NCBI GenBank assembly: GCA_023485185.1
Contig: JAMCZP010000320.1
Coordinates: 1-11,616 of the forward strand
Reading direction: 5' to 3'
DNA: 11,616 nt
Source: Gammaproteobacteria bacterium
GTDB taxonomy: Bacteria; Pseudomonadota; Gammaproteobacteria; Pseudomonadales; Halomonadaceae
Both the position numbers and the translations under genes were made by a program. Below are positions 1 to 9,051 of the stretch, piece by piece. Positions within the stretch are counted from its first letter, which is position 1. Every line of letters begins with the position of its first letter. The notes beneath the pieces were generated by a model. The model did no database searches, had not been told where the DNA came from, and was given only the letters and a program-made list of their open reading frames with translations.

Positions 1-2
1 GC

Positions 3-1708
<1,706 letters not shown>

Positions 1709-1713
1709 CCTAA

Positions 1714-1983
<270 letters not shown>

Positions 1984-1988
1984 GCCTA

Positions 1989-3278
1989 ATGCGAATTTGG
2001 GCCCTCGCCTGGCCAATCATTCTCTCCAACATCACCGTTCCACTACTCGGGTTGGTGGATACCGCCGTGGTCGGGCACCTGCCCGACTCTCGCTATCTCG
2101 CCGGCGTTACCTTAGGCGCCACGCTGTTTAGCTTTCTCTACTGGGGGTTTGGCTTTTTGCGCATGGGCACCACGGGGCTAGTCGCGCAAGCCATGGGGCG
2201 CGAAAGCGATACTGATGTGCGCAACCTGCTAGGGCAGTCCTTGATCATGGCGCTGGTCATTGGCACGTTGCTTATTATGTTTGCCTCACCGCTGATTACA
2301 CTAGGCTTGTGGCTATTAGATGGTAGCGAAGTAGCTACTAACATAGCCCGTGAATACGCTCATATACGCCTCTGGTCAGCGCCAGCGGTGCTAGCCAATT
2401 ACGCCATTCTGGGCTGGTTTCTGGGTCAGCAAAATTCACGCGTTACGTTAATGATTTTGCTGTTAACCAATAGCGTGAATATCGTACTGGATTTATGGTT
2501 TGTCGTCGGGCTAGGAATGACCAGCAACGGAGTGGCCTGGGCAAGCGTAATCGCTGATTACAGCGCGTTAGCGTTCGGCAGCTACTTAGTGATGCGTCAA
2601 CTTGCCTTTTTAAAAGGCCACTTCTTACGTGAGCGCCTGATAGCGCTGACGGCTTACGCAGCGCTGTTTAACGTCAACGCCAATCTTTTTGTACGCACCC
2701 TTGGTCTGCTGTTTGCGATGGCATTTTTTACTGCCCAAGGCGCCCGCCAGGGAGATACGGTCTTAGCTGCCAATGCGGTGCTACTACAATTTATTATGTT
2801 GACGAGCTATGCCTTGGATGGCTTTGCCCACGCCGCCGAATCACTCATTGGTCGCGCTTACGGTCGTAAAGACTGGCGCGAGTTTGCCGCCACGGTGCGC
2901 GCTGCCGCCCGTTTCTCCTTCTGGACGGCGGGTGCTGCCGCCATACTGTTTGCGTTAGGCGGTAATGCCCTGATCGCACTGCTTACTGGCCTTGAAGAGG
3001 TACGCACTACAGCGGCGCAGTACCTACCGTGGATGGTGGTCATGCCGTTGATAGCCGTATGGAGTTACCTACTTGATGGGGTATTTATTGGCACCACCGC
3101 CGTGCGCGAAATGCGGAATAGTATTTTTATTGCGCTTGCGGCCTACCTACCCGCTTGGTGGTTAACCCAAGGGTTAGGCAATCACGGCCTTTGGCTTGCG
3201 TTTATGCTGTTTACCCTCGTTCGCTCTGCCGTACTGATTCATTATTATCGTCGCTATCGCCTTACTCACTGGCAATAA
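1989..3278 (+). CDS. MATE family efflux transporter, DinF-like
   Basis: This is an inner-membrane multidrug/organic cation antiporter of the MATE family, 429 residues with about 12 hydrophobic segments in two halves. The opening segment (LAWPIILSNITVPLLGLVDTAVVGHL, roughly residues 6-31) is the characteristic first helix of DinF-type members. The second half repeats the pattern after the cytoplasmic linker, with an FAHAAESLIGRAYG stretch matching the MATE mid-protein signature. The gene starts 5 nt after the ferredoxin stop with no convincing ribosome site, so it probably relies on coupling to upstream translation. Family members often carry a few more N-terminal residues, but no better start is visible upstream in frame. 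The substrate is unknown. There is no sign of a linked lexA or SOS box, unlike E. coli dinF. Confidence 0.92.
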   Translation: MRIWALAWPIILSNITVPLLGLVDTAVVGHLPDSRYLAGVTLGATLFSFLYWGFGFLRMGTTGLVAQAMGRESDTDVRNLLGQSLIMALVIGTLLIMFASPLITLGLWLLDGSEVATNIAREYAHIRLWSAPAVLANYAILGWFLGQQNSRVTLMILLLTNSVNIVLDLWFVVGLGMTSNGVAWASVIADYSALAFGSYLVMRQLAFLKGHFLRERLIALTAYAALFNVNANLFVRTLGLLFAMAFFTAQGARQGDTVLAANAVLLQFIMLTSYALDGFAHAAESLIGRAYGRKDWREFAATVRAAARFSFWTAGAAAILFALGGNALIALLTGLEEVRTTAAQYLPWMVVMPLIAVWSYLLDGVFIGTTAVREMRNSIFIALAAYLPAWWLTQGLGNHGLWLAFMLFTLVRSAVLIHYYRRYRLTHWQ

Positions 3279-3441
3279 AACGGGCACGATGAGCGGAAAG
3301 AGCACTAACGTGAGATGTAGTGGACACCTTCAACGTGAAAAAAGCCGCGCTCCCCCGTATATTAGCCATGCCCTTGCACTCCCTATGCACAGCCAAGGCA
3401 CTGCTTAGCCATTTCCTAATAATGAATAAAGAGAGCATCCC
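3279..3441. other. Intergenic region between MATE and atoE genes
   Basis: This 163-bp gap separates two plus-strand genes and must hold any promoter of the atoE unit. I see no clear Rho-independent terminator. A heptamer AACGTGA occurs twice, at 3307-3313 and 3332-3338, 25 bp apart. The 3' end is AT-rich, and AAAGAGAG (3428-3434) serves as the ribosome site for the next gene. No promoter matches well enough to call. Confidence 0.5.
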
Positions 3442-4752
3442 ATGCTTAAAATGATATCAAAACCGGCGGTTAAGCTGGTTGAGCGCTATCTACCCGATCC
3501 CTATATTTTCGTGCTACTGCTGACGTTAATCGCGGCGGTCGCTGCCATTGCTGTTGAGCGCCAAACGCCGCTGGCAGTGCTGCGCTTCTGGGGCGATGGC
3601 TTCTGGGGGCTGCTTACTTTCTCAATGCAGATGCTACTGGTGCTGGTCACTGGCTTTATGCTGGCAAGCTCACCGCCAGTGAAACGCATTCTGCAAAAAA
3701 TTGCCGGCACTGCCAAAACACCTGGCGGTGCGATCATCTTAGTGACGCTGGTTTCATTGGCAGCAAGCTGGATCAACTGGGGCTTTGGCCTTGTGGTCGG
3801 CGCGCTGTTCGCTAAAGAGCTGGCTCGCCTGATTCGCGTGGACTACCGACTACTGGTGGCCAGTGCCTACTCAGGCTTTGTGGTGTGGCATGGTGGTTTA
3901 GCGGGATCTATTCCGCTAACGATCGCCACCGAAGGCCATTTTTCCGCCGACCAAATAGGCGTTGTTAATACCGGCTCAACGATTTTCGCTTTCTTTAACA
4001 TCGCTATCGTCGCCTGCCTGTTTATCGCTATTCCCTTAGTAAACCGTATGATGCTGCCGGATGAGAAAGATAGCGTCTACGTTGACCCTAGCGTGCTGAA
4101 CGATGAGCCAGAGCCTGTAGGTCGAATTACTCGCCCCGCAGAACGCCTTGAAAACAGCATGGCGCTTGCGCTGCTGGTCGGCATTCCAGGCCTGCTGTTT
4201 TTGCTCGACCACTTTTTAATACGGGGCGGCAGCTTGAACCTCAACGTGGTTAACTTTCTGTTTCTGTTTTTAGCTATTGTGCTGCACCGTACCCCCCGCA
4301 ACCTGCTTAACAGCTTGAACGAAGCGATTAAAGGCGGCGCGGGTATCGTCATTCAGTTTCCGTTTTATGCGGGCATCATGGCGATCATGGTTCAGTCAGG
4401 GTTGGCTGAGAGCATGTCTGAGTGGCTGGTATCGTTTGCCACTGCGACTTCTTTACCCTTCTGGTCATTCCTCAGTGCAGGCATTGTGAACCTGTTTGTG
4501 CCTTCCGGCGGTGGCCAGTGGGCCGTGCAAGCTCCGGTTATGTTGCCTGCGGCAGAGGCACTGGGCGCCGATATCGCTCGCGTTGCCATGGCGGTTGCCT
4601 GGGGTGATGCATGGACTAACTTGCTGCAGCCTTTCTGGGCACTGCCAGTACTCGCGATTGCCGGGCTGAAAGCCAAAGATATTATGGGCTTCTGCCTGAT
4701 TCAGCTATTTATTACCGGTGCTATTATCTCCGTCGGGCTTGTGTGGTTTTAA
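3442..4752 (+). CDS. atoE: Short-chain fatty acid transporter, AtoE family
   Basis: This is an inner-membrane permease of the SCFA transporter family (AtoE type), thought to import short-chain fatty acids such as butyrate or acetoacetate. It is 436 residues, near E. coli AtoE (about 440), and almost wholly hydrophobic, with multiple membrane segments. Family features include the N-terminal ERYLPDPYIFVLLLT segment (about 15-29), a conserved SWINWGFGLVVGALFAKE block (about 109-126), VVWHGGLAGSIPL (about 148-160) and a C-terminal FVPSGGGQWAVQAPV block (about 353-367). A ribosome site AAAGAGAG stands 7 nt before the ATG. A codon-4 ATG is a possible alternative start. No ato catabolic genes (atoDAB) are nearby; instead an acyl-CoA thioesterase follows, so the two may act on related acyl pools. 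The substrate is inferred from family only. Confidence 0.9.
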   Translation: MLKMISKPAVKLVERYLPDPYIFVLLLTLIAAVAAIAVERQTPLAVLRFWGDGFWGLLTFSMQMLLVLVTGFMLASSPPVKRILQKIAGTAKTPGGAIILVTLVSLAASWINWGFGLVVGALFAKELARLIRVDYRLLVASAYSGFVVWHGGLAGSIPLTIATEGHFSADQIGVVNTGSTIFAFFNIAIVACLFIAIPLVNRMMLPDEKDSVYVDPSVLNDEPEPVGRITRPAERLENSMALALLVGIPGLLFLLDHFLIRGGSLNLNVVNFLFLFLAIVLHRTPRNLLNSLNEAIKGGAGIVIQFPFYAGIMAIMVQSGLAESMSEWLVSFATATSLPFWSFLSAGIVNLFVPSGGGQWAVQAPVMLPAAEALGADIARVAMAVAWGDAWTNLLQPFWALPVLAIAGLKAKDIMGFCLIQLFITGAIISVGLVWF

Positions 4753-4765
4753 AGCAGCCTCTCAT

Positions 4766-4811
4766 TCACTGCCTGCCGCTCAGTTTGACACTACGCTGGG
4801 GCAGGCAGTGA
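4766..4811. repeat. Perfect 12-bp inverted repeat upstream of the thioesterase gene
   Basis: TCACTGCCTGCC (4766-4777) pairs perfectly with GGCAGGCAGTGA (4800-4811) around a 22-nt loop. The loop itself can form AGT/ACT and GC/GC pairs. No T-run follows, so it is not a classical intrinsic terminator. It ends 5 nt before the ribosome site of the downstream gene, in the leader between atoE and the thioesterase. It could be an operator, an mRNA-stabilising hairpin at the atoE 3' end, or an attenuator. Confidence 0.6.
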
Positions 4812-4829
4812 TCACAGAAGGAAGATGGT

Positions 4830-5357
4830 ATGTCAGACACTGACATTAGCGAACACACCGCCCTCCCTGGGCAGCATGAACTGTCGATGACAGTGCTGAT
4901 GACGCCCGACATGGCAAACTTCAGCGGCAAAGTGCACGGTGGCGCGATTCTTAAAAAACTAGACGAAGTCGCCTTCGCCTGCGCCAGCCGCTATTCAGGC
5001 CATTATGTGGTGACCTTGTCGGTGGATCAGGTGCTATTTAAACAACCGATTCACGTGGGTGAACTGGTTACTTTTTTAGCCAGCGTTAACCATGTTGGTC
5101 GCTCTTCAATGGAAATTGGCATTAAGGTTGTCGCCGAAGATATCCGCAATAAATTGATTCGGCACACCAATAGCTGCTACTTAACCATGGTGGCCGTTGA
5201 TGCTGACGGCAACCCCGCCAGCGTACCGCCACTTAATCTGGCAACATCACTGCAGAAGCTTCGCTTTGAAAAGGCGGCACTGCGCAAAAAGCTACGTAAG
5301 CAGGCAGAGCAAGAAGAGCAGTTGACCCAACAGCATCATCAGTCACAGGCCCAGTAA
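4830..5357 (+). CDS. Acyl-CoA thioesterase, hotdog fold (YciA/ACOT7-like)
   Basis: This cytoplasmic enzyme hydrolyses acyl-CoA to free fatty acid and CoA. It is 175 residues with a single hotdog domain at about 17-130. The active-site region is typical: Asn30 (MANFSGKVHGG), the HGG turn at 36-38 and Asp45 in the LDEVA helix. VTLSVDQVLFKQPI (about 61-74) is the conserved central strand. The last 35 residues leave the hotdog fold and form a Lys/Arg/Glu/Gln-rich helix, probably a coiled or basic tail and not conserved in YciA. A GAAGGAAG ribosome site (4817-4824) stands 5 nt before ATG 4830; the ATG at 4825 is out of frame. It sits between the AtoE transporter and a membrane protein gene on the same strand, with short gaps. 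Chain-length preference cannot be read from sequence. Confidence 0.92.
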   Translation: MSDTDISEHTALPGQHELSMTVLMTPDMANFSGKVHGGAILKKLDEVAFACASRYSGHYVVTLSVDQVLFKQPIHVGELVTFLASVNHVGRSSMEIGIKVVAEDIRNKLIRHTNSCYLTMVAVDADGNPASVPPLNLATSLQKLRFEKAALRKKLRKQAEQEEQLTQQHHQSQAQ

Positions 5358-5388
5358 AACATACCGCAGCCAACGACAAGGAGTTCGT

Positions 5389-6393
5389 ATGCTCGCCAGG
5401 GAACGTTACCCGCATTTGCCGAAAGCGGTTGAGTACGCCCATATTGGCTGGGATTTTCTGATTCTGGCAGCCGTGGTGATTAACCTTGCGCTGCTACTTT
5501 TTGATTCTTTATTTCTATTGGGGCCTATTAATCAAGGCATTGCCAATATTGCGCCTGGGTTTCATGCTTTCTACGATGAGGCGATACATAGCCGCTTTCT
5601 CAGCATCGACCTTGTGTTTGTGGGTTTATTTGTGGCCGATGTACTGCTGGGTTGGTCGGTTGCTATTGCCGAGCGGCGCTACCACCGCTGGTTCTTTTAC
5701 CCCTTCGTGCACTGGTATGACGTGCTCGGGTGTATTCCCTTAGCAGGCTTCCGTTGGCTGCGTATCTTGCGGGTGTTCTCGCTGATCAACCGCCTACACC
5801 GCTTAGGCATGATTAACGTTACCCGCTGGTCAGCTTATCAATTTGCCGCTAAGTACTACGATATCCTGCTGGAAGAGCTCTCTGACCGAATTGCGCTGCG
5901 TTTGCTTGGCAACGTTCAGCAGCAGATTCGTGCCACCGACTCACTTACTGAACGCGTTGTTGACCGCGTAATAATGCCGCGTAAAGCGCAGTTGATTCAC
6001 GAGATTACTCAGCGCCTGGAAGAGACGGTGGGTAAATCTTATCAACGCAACCGATCCGACATCATGGCTTATATAAACGAGCTGGTCAGCCGTAGCCTGC
6101 GTGAAAGTCCTGAAATCCAGCGTTTGCGTCGCTTACCTATGGGGCAGCCCGCCGCCAGCGCCATGGAGGCCTCCCTAAGCGGCATTGCCCAACGACTGGT
6201 TGATGAATTAGCGCTTGGCATTCACTCAACGGAATTTCGCCAGTTGGTAGAGCGCACAGCCGATAGCGGCTTTGATACCTGGCTGACCGTTGACGAGGGC
6301 AGTCACTACGTGACCGAGCAGGTTCTCTACGACATTCTTGAGATGCTCAAAGAGCAGGTTAATCGACAGCGCTGGAAAGATCGCTATGAGTAG
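5389..6393 (+). CDS. Voltage-sensor-like membrane protein without a pore, with soluble helical C-terminal region
   Basis: The 334-residue product has an N-terminal four-helix membrane part and a long soluble tail. Helix S1 is about 20-45. S2 is about 72-92 and reads D74...F81-x-x-D84. S3 is about 107-118 (WYDVLGCIP, Asp111). S4 is about 119-140 with Arg122, 125, 128, 135 and 138. The acid-Phe-acid spacing in S2 and the Asp before Ile-Pro in S3 match the gating-charge transfer centre of potassium channels as I remember Kv1.2 (E226/F233/E236/D259). No S5, pore loop or S6 follows: residues 145-334 are polar, amphipathic helices rich in Arg, Glu and Gln. It may be annotated elsewhere as an ion transporter. 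AAGGAG at 5378-5383, 5 nt before ATG, fixes the start. It converges on the MocR gene with 4 nt between stops. Its function is unknown. Confidence 0.75.
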   Translation: MLARERYPHLPKAVEYAHIGWDFLILAAVVINLALLLFDSLFLLGPINQGIANIAPGFHAFYDEAIHSRFLSIDLVFVGLFVADVLLGWSVAIAERRYHRWFFYPFVHWYDVLGCIPLAGFRWLRILRVFSLINRLHRLGMINVTRWSAYQFAAKYYDILLEELSDRIALRLLGNVQQQIRATDSLTERVVDRVIMPRKAQLIHEITQRLEETVGKSYQRNRSDIMAYINELVSRSLRESPEIQRLRRLPMGQPAASAMEASLSGIAQRLVDELALGIHSTEFRQLVERTADSGFDTWLTVDEGSHYVTEQVLYDILEMLKEQVNRQRWKDRYE

Positions 6394-6397
6394 GCGT

Positions 6398-7792
6398 TTA
6401 TAAAGTCGCCTGAGCGAGCGGCGGCTGTGCTAAGCACTCGCTGATCACATTTAATGCAGCGGTCAATGTCGGTCGGTCCTTGGCCGCACCAATACAGAGT
6501 CGAATGGCTTGCGGTGCGGGTGTGCTACCCACGCAAAATGGCTCTGCGCTGCTCACTCTGACGCCACGTTGTAATAACCGGTCACATAGCTCTAGTGCTC
6601 GACGCCCCTCCGGCAGCGTAAGCCATACATTGCTGCCGTGAGAGCGTCCACTGAACGAATATCCCTGCAACCACTCAGCCGTTAACAGCTGGCGTGCAAC
6701 CAACTCTTGGGTCTGCCACGTAAGCAGTGTTTCAGCGGCTGGCTGATTAATCCAGTGGCAAGCCACATCAATCATAAGGGGCGGCACCATCCAGCTCTGC
6801 GCGCGCAGCCCAGCAGTAAGCTGCTCATGCTGAGAGAGAGGCGCTCGAAGCACTCCGATACGCAGCCCACCAGCCAATACCTTCGCCGTGCTAAACACGA
6901 AAAAGGTACGCTCTGGTGCCAATAAATAGAGCGGCGTTCCGCGATGCTCAACGGGCAAGTACTGAACACCATCCTCTATCAGCCAGATATCATGCTGTTT
7001 TGCCAGCGCCACCAGCTGCTCACGCCGAGACTCGCTTAAACTTACCCCCGTAGGGTTATTTTGATCTGGCGTGATGTAAATGACCCTGGGTGGCTGTCGG
7101 GCGCACTGCGCTTCAAGCAGATCCATGCGCATCCCCTCGCCGTCTTGGCCAATCCCCACTAATTTGAGACACGCCTGCTGTGCAGCACTAATCGCCCCGG
7201 GATAGGTCAGGCTATCAGCAACCATTAGCTCACCTGGCCGAAGCAATGTATGAAGTACCAAGCTGATACCGTGCTGGCCACCCTGTGTAATAAGTAGCTC
7301 ATCAGCCATTAAAGGCATTCCTAAGCTATTCAACCAGTGGGCGAGTATTTCTCGATGCTCCTGACGACCCTGCGCTTGCTGGTAAGTCACTCCACGCTCT
7401 AACGCGGGCTCAGATTGGCTGAGATTGGATAACGCTTCGCTTAAAGATGCCTGTCGTAAAGGGTGTGGTGGGGGAAGACTTAGACTTAGATCAATGATTC
7501 CCGACGCATTATCGGGCGAAGCCGCTGGATTAAACACACTGGCTTGCGCTTTACCTTTTACATAAGTCCCGCTACCGACCCGCGCAGCCACCCAGCCATG
7601 GCGCTCGGCCTCCGCATAGCCACGGGTTACCGTGCCTATGGTGACACCTAATGCATCCGCTAAGCGACGCTGAGGAGGCAAGCGCTCACCAGGGGCTAAT
7701 GTACCTGCGCGAATAGCTGCTTCAATAGCGTGTGCAATGGCGCGATAGCGTGGACCATTAAATGCTTTCAGCGAAGGCACCCAAATTGTCAT
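6398..7792 (-). CDS. MocR/PdxR-type transcriptional regulator with aminotransferase-like domain
   Basis: The protein has 464 residues. Residues 13-78 form a GntR-type winged helix: the LPPQRRLADALGV helix-turn-helix, then VTRGYAEAERHGWV and the RVGSGTYV wing. A short linker joins a fold-type-I aminotransferase-like domain from about 97 to the end. The cofactor site looks intact: QNNPTG at 244-249 (Asn246), Asp274 in IEDG, Lys304 in FSTAK for the PLP Schiff base and Arg311 in GGLRIG. Such regulators usually sense an amine, amino acid or PLP and often control a divergent transporter or enzyme. Here the divergent neighbour is a LysE-family exporter, the likely target (inference). The start codon lies inside a 17-bp dyad, a possible autoregulatory operator. 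The ribosome site is weak. It resembles E. coli YdcR in length and layout; the ligand is unknown. Confidence 0.92.
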   Translation of the reverse strand: MTIWVPSLKAFNGPRYRAIAHAIEAAIRAGTLAPGERLPPQRRLADALGVTIGTVTRGYAEAERHGWVAARVGSGTYVKGKAQASVFNPAASPDNASGIIDLSLSLPPPHPLRQASLSEALSNLSQSEPALERGVTYQQAQGRQEHREILAHWLNSLGMPLMADELLITQGGQHGISLVLHTLLRPGELMVADSLTYPGAISAAQQACLKLVGIGQDGEGMRMDLLEAQCARQPPRVIYITPDQNNPTGVSLSESRREQLVALAKQHDIWLIEDGVQYLPVEHRGTPLYLLAPERTFFVFSTAKVLAGGLRIGVLRAPLSQHEQLTAGLRAQSWMVPPLMIDVACHWINQPAAETLLTWQTQELVARQLLTAEWLQGYSFSGRSHGSNVWLTLPEGRRALELCDRLLQRGVRVSSAEPFCVGSTPAPQAIRLCIGAAKDRPTLTAALNVISECLAQPPLAQATL

Positions 7793-7801
7793 GGTGACAA
7801 T
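7785..7801. promoter_or_regulatory. Dyad ATTGTCA-TGG-TGACAAT over the mocR start codon
   Basis: Two perfect 7-bp arms (7785-7791 and 7795-7801) flank a 3-bp centre. The dyad covers the minus-strand start codon at 7790-7792. A related dyad lies just before the lysE start at the other end of the intergenic region. It is a candidate operator for the MocR-type regulator, inferred from position and symmetry only. Confidence 0.5.
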
Positions 7802-7808
7802 AAACCCT

Positions 7809-7836
7809 TTGACGTTAATTTAAAGCTCATTATGCT
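7809..7836 (+). promoter_or_regulatory. Predicted sigma70 promoter for the lysE-family gene
   Basis: TTGACG (7809-7814) is followed after 16 bp by TATGCT (7831-7836), a good -35 and a fair -10. Transcription would start near 7843, leaving a leader of about 45 nt that contains the second dyad. Confidence 0.5.
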
Positions 7837-7858
7837 ATCAAAAGTTATCGGGAAACAA
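7829..7858 (-). promoter_or_regulatory. Predicted promoter for the MocR-type gene, overlapping the lysE promoter
   Basis: On the minus strand TTGTTT (7858-7853) and CATAAT (7834-7829) are 18 bp apart. The -10 overlaps the opposing lysE -10 almost completely, so the two promoters would compete for polymerase. Matches are modest and this is a prediction only. Confidence 0.35.
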
Positions 7859-7871
7859 ATTTTCCATCAAT

Positions 7872-7887
7872 ATTGTATGGGTACAAA
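7872..7887. promoter_or_regulatory. Dyad TTGTA-TGGG-TACAA just before the lysE start
   Basis: Perfect 5-bp arms (7873-7877 and 7882-7886) flank TGGG. Together with its edges it reads ATTGT...TGG...ACAA, the same outline as the dyad over the mocR start, about 86 bp away centre to centre. It sits 3 nt before ATG 7890, over the region where the ribosome would bind, so a bound regulator would lie downstream of the promoter. Confidence 0.4.
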
Positions 7888-7889
7888 AA

Positions 7890-8495
7890 ATGAGCAATGA
7901 GTGGTTAATTCTCGGCCCTGCTGCCATGTATATGATTTCAATGACGCTGACGCCTGGGCCAAATAACATCATGTTGACCGCTTCAGGAGCAAACTTTGGT
8001 TTTCGTCGTACGTTACCGCATATGTGGGGGATTTTAGGCGGCTGCTTTTTATTATTTGCGGGAATTGCCTTGGGGCTGGGCGTGCTGTTTGAACGCTATC
8101 CAGTGGTTCAGACCGCCCTGCGCTGGGTGGGAAGCGCTTACTTACTCTATTTGGCTTGGAAGATTGCCACCGCCCCGCCCCCCAACCTAACGGTGCGAGA
8201 GCATAGCGTGCCGTTTACCTTTTGGCAGGCAGCCGCGTTTCAGTTCGCCAACCCTAAAGCGTGGGTCATGGGGCTGGCATTAATGGCTGGCTTTCTGCCT
8301 GAAAGCGGTCAACCCGTCGTCAATGCGCTGGTATTAGCAGGTTTTGCTGAAGTGGTCGCCCTGCCGTGCATTGCACTTTGGGCCGCTTTTGGTAGCGCGA
8401 TAGGGCAGTGGATCAAAAGCGACGGCGCATGGCGGGCGTTCAATGTCACCATGGGGGTGTTGACCGCCGCCTGCGTCGTACTGATCTTGGGTTAA
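7890..8495 (+). CDS. LysE/RhtB family amino-acid exporter
   Basis: This is an inner-membrane exporter of amino acids or related metabolites. It has 201 residues with about six hydrophobic segments, the usual size. The N-terminal family signature TPGPNNIMLTASGANFGFRR is at 21-40, and the mid-protein FQFANPKAWVMG block (about 116-127) matches the conserved NPK motif. By eye it is closer to the EamB/YfiK cysteine-export branch than to LysE itself, but the substrate is not determined. The ribosome site is weak (GGG at 7879-7881, 8 nt before ATG). It is divergent from a MocR-type regulator and converges on a small lipoprotein gene with 28 nt between stops. The regulator-exporter pairing suggests export of a compound the regulator senses through its PLP-type domain. 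Confidence 0.92.
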   Translation: MSNEWLILGPAAMYMISMTLTPGPNNIMLTASGANFGFRRTLPHMWGILGGCFLLFAGIALGLGVLFERYPVVQTALRWVGSAYLLYLAWKIATAPPPNLTVREHSVPFTFWQAAAFQFANPKAWVMGLALMAGFLPESGQPVVNALVLAGFAEVVALPCIALWAAFGSAIGQWIKSDGAWRAFNVTMGVLTAACVVLILG

Positions 8496-8523
8496 TCTAA
8501 AACTAAATGATGGTAACAACGCT

Positions 8524-8895
8524 TTAACCGCAGCGAAGATCATCAATAACATCTTGATCATCAAGATGAATATTCAAGCGATCAGGATGGTAATCCATGG
8601 TAGCCATGTCACCAGGGCGTAATACGCGCACTTGGCGGGCGCTACTATCGCTTTGCAACTGGGGCACGTTAGCTTCATCAAACTGCTCGCCAATAGCATA
8701 CTGAATAGCCTCTAAATCACAAGCGGCGGTCTGCTCTTGATTGGAGCCATTCGGCGTTACCGTTGGCGGTGGGGGGGCGGCATCAACGTCATCGCCAGCG
8801 GGAGAAATCGGCATTTGCGAACTAACACAGGCAGTCAATAGAAGCGTGAAAGCACTGACAACAACAATTTTAGACAGGGGAAAGCAGGGCTTCAT
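8524..8895 (-). CDS. Lipoprotein with peptidase inhibitor I78 domain
   Basis: This 123-residue secreted lipoprotein has a basic start (Lys2, Lys9), a hydrophobic stretch at 10-20 and the lipobox Leu20-Thr-Ala-Cys23. Val24 after the Cys does not retain it in the inner membrane, so outer-membrane sorting is expected. A Pro-rich linker (about 29-55) leads to the inhibitor domain at 59-123. This domain has Cys59, ARQVRVLRPGDMATMDY (86-102), PDRLNIHLD (104-112) and terminal Cys122-Gly, matching the I78 family core, with Cys59 and Cys122 probably disulphide-bonded. I78 proteins inhibit serine proteases and may protect the periplasm. GGAG at 8907-8904 stands 8 nt before the ATG. An entericidin gene lies upstream on the same strand, beyond a hairpin. 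Confidence 0.85.
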   Translation of the reverse strand: MKPCFPLSKIVVVSAFTLLLTACVSSQMPISPAGDDVDAAPPPPTVTPNGSNQEQTAACDLEAIQYAIGEQFDEANVPQLQSDSSARQVRVLRPGDMATMDYHPDRLNIHLDDQDVIDDLRCG

Positions 8896-8926
8896 CCTTG
8901 AATCTCCAAAAGGGTTATTAAACCTA

Positions 8927-8952
8927 ACGGGCTAGGCGTTAGCCTAGCCCGT
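8927..8952 (-). terminator. Strong hairpin, probable terminator of the entericidin gene
   Basis: ACGGGCTAGGC (8927-8937) pairs perfectly with GCCTAGCCCGT (8942-8952) around a 4-nt loop, giving an 11-bp GC-rich stem. Read on the minus strand it lies 100 nt after the entericidin stop. It is followed by an imperfect T-rich stretch (TAGGTTTAATAACCCTTTT). The weak T-tract means it may also be a processing or mRNA-stabilising structure, or part of the leader of the I78 gene. Confidence 0.55.
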
Positions 8953-8960
8953 GGGATGCT

Positions 8961-9040
8961 ACTATTTTTCTAAACCACTATCTTTCTAAACCACTACGTT
9001 TCTAAATCGCTATCTTTGCAAACTACCATCTTGCCATACA
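8961..9040. repeat. 16-bp tandem repeat, four copies plus a degenerate fifth
   Basis: Consensus ACTATCTTTCTAAACC. Copies are at 8961-8976, 8977-8992 (1 mismatch to the first), 8993-9008 (3 mismatches to the second), 9009-9024 (4 mismatches) and a doubtful copy at 9025-9040 (5 mismatches). They fill the space between the entericidin stop and the hairpin. The unit is not a multiple of three and no gene is seen in it. Confidence 0.75.
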
Positions 9041-9051
9041 GCGTTAATTAA

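Noticed and set aside
3307..3338. Direct repeat AACGTGA, 25 bp apart
   Set aside because: Seven bases repeated once in a 163-bp gap is within chance expectation and has no link to a recognisable promoter.
4766..4811. Intrinsic terminator after atoE
   Set aside because: The stem is strong but no T-tract follows, the loop is long, and it sits right at the next gene's ribosome site.
8550..8568. Perfect 9-bp inverted repeat around one base (CATCTTGAT c ATCAAGATG)
   Set aside because: It lies inside the I78 coding sequence and is explained by codons for the conserved HLDDQDVID stretch; the one-base centre also makes a poor RNA hairpin.
8961..9040. Possible CRISPR array
   Set aside because: The 16-bp units are contiguous with no spacers between them and there are no cas genes nearby.
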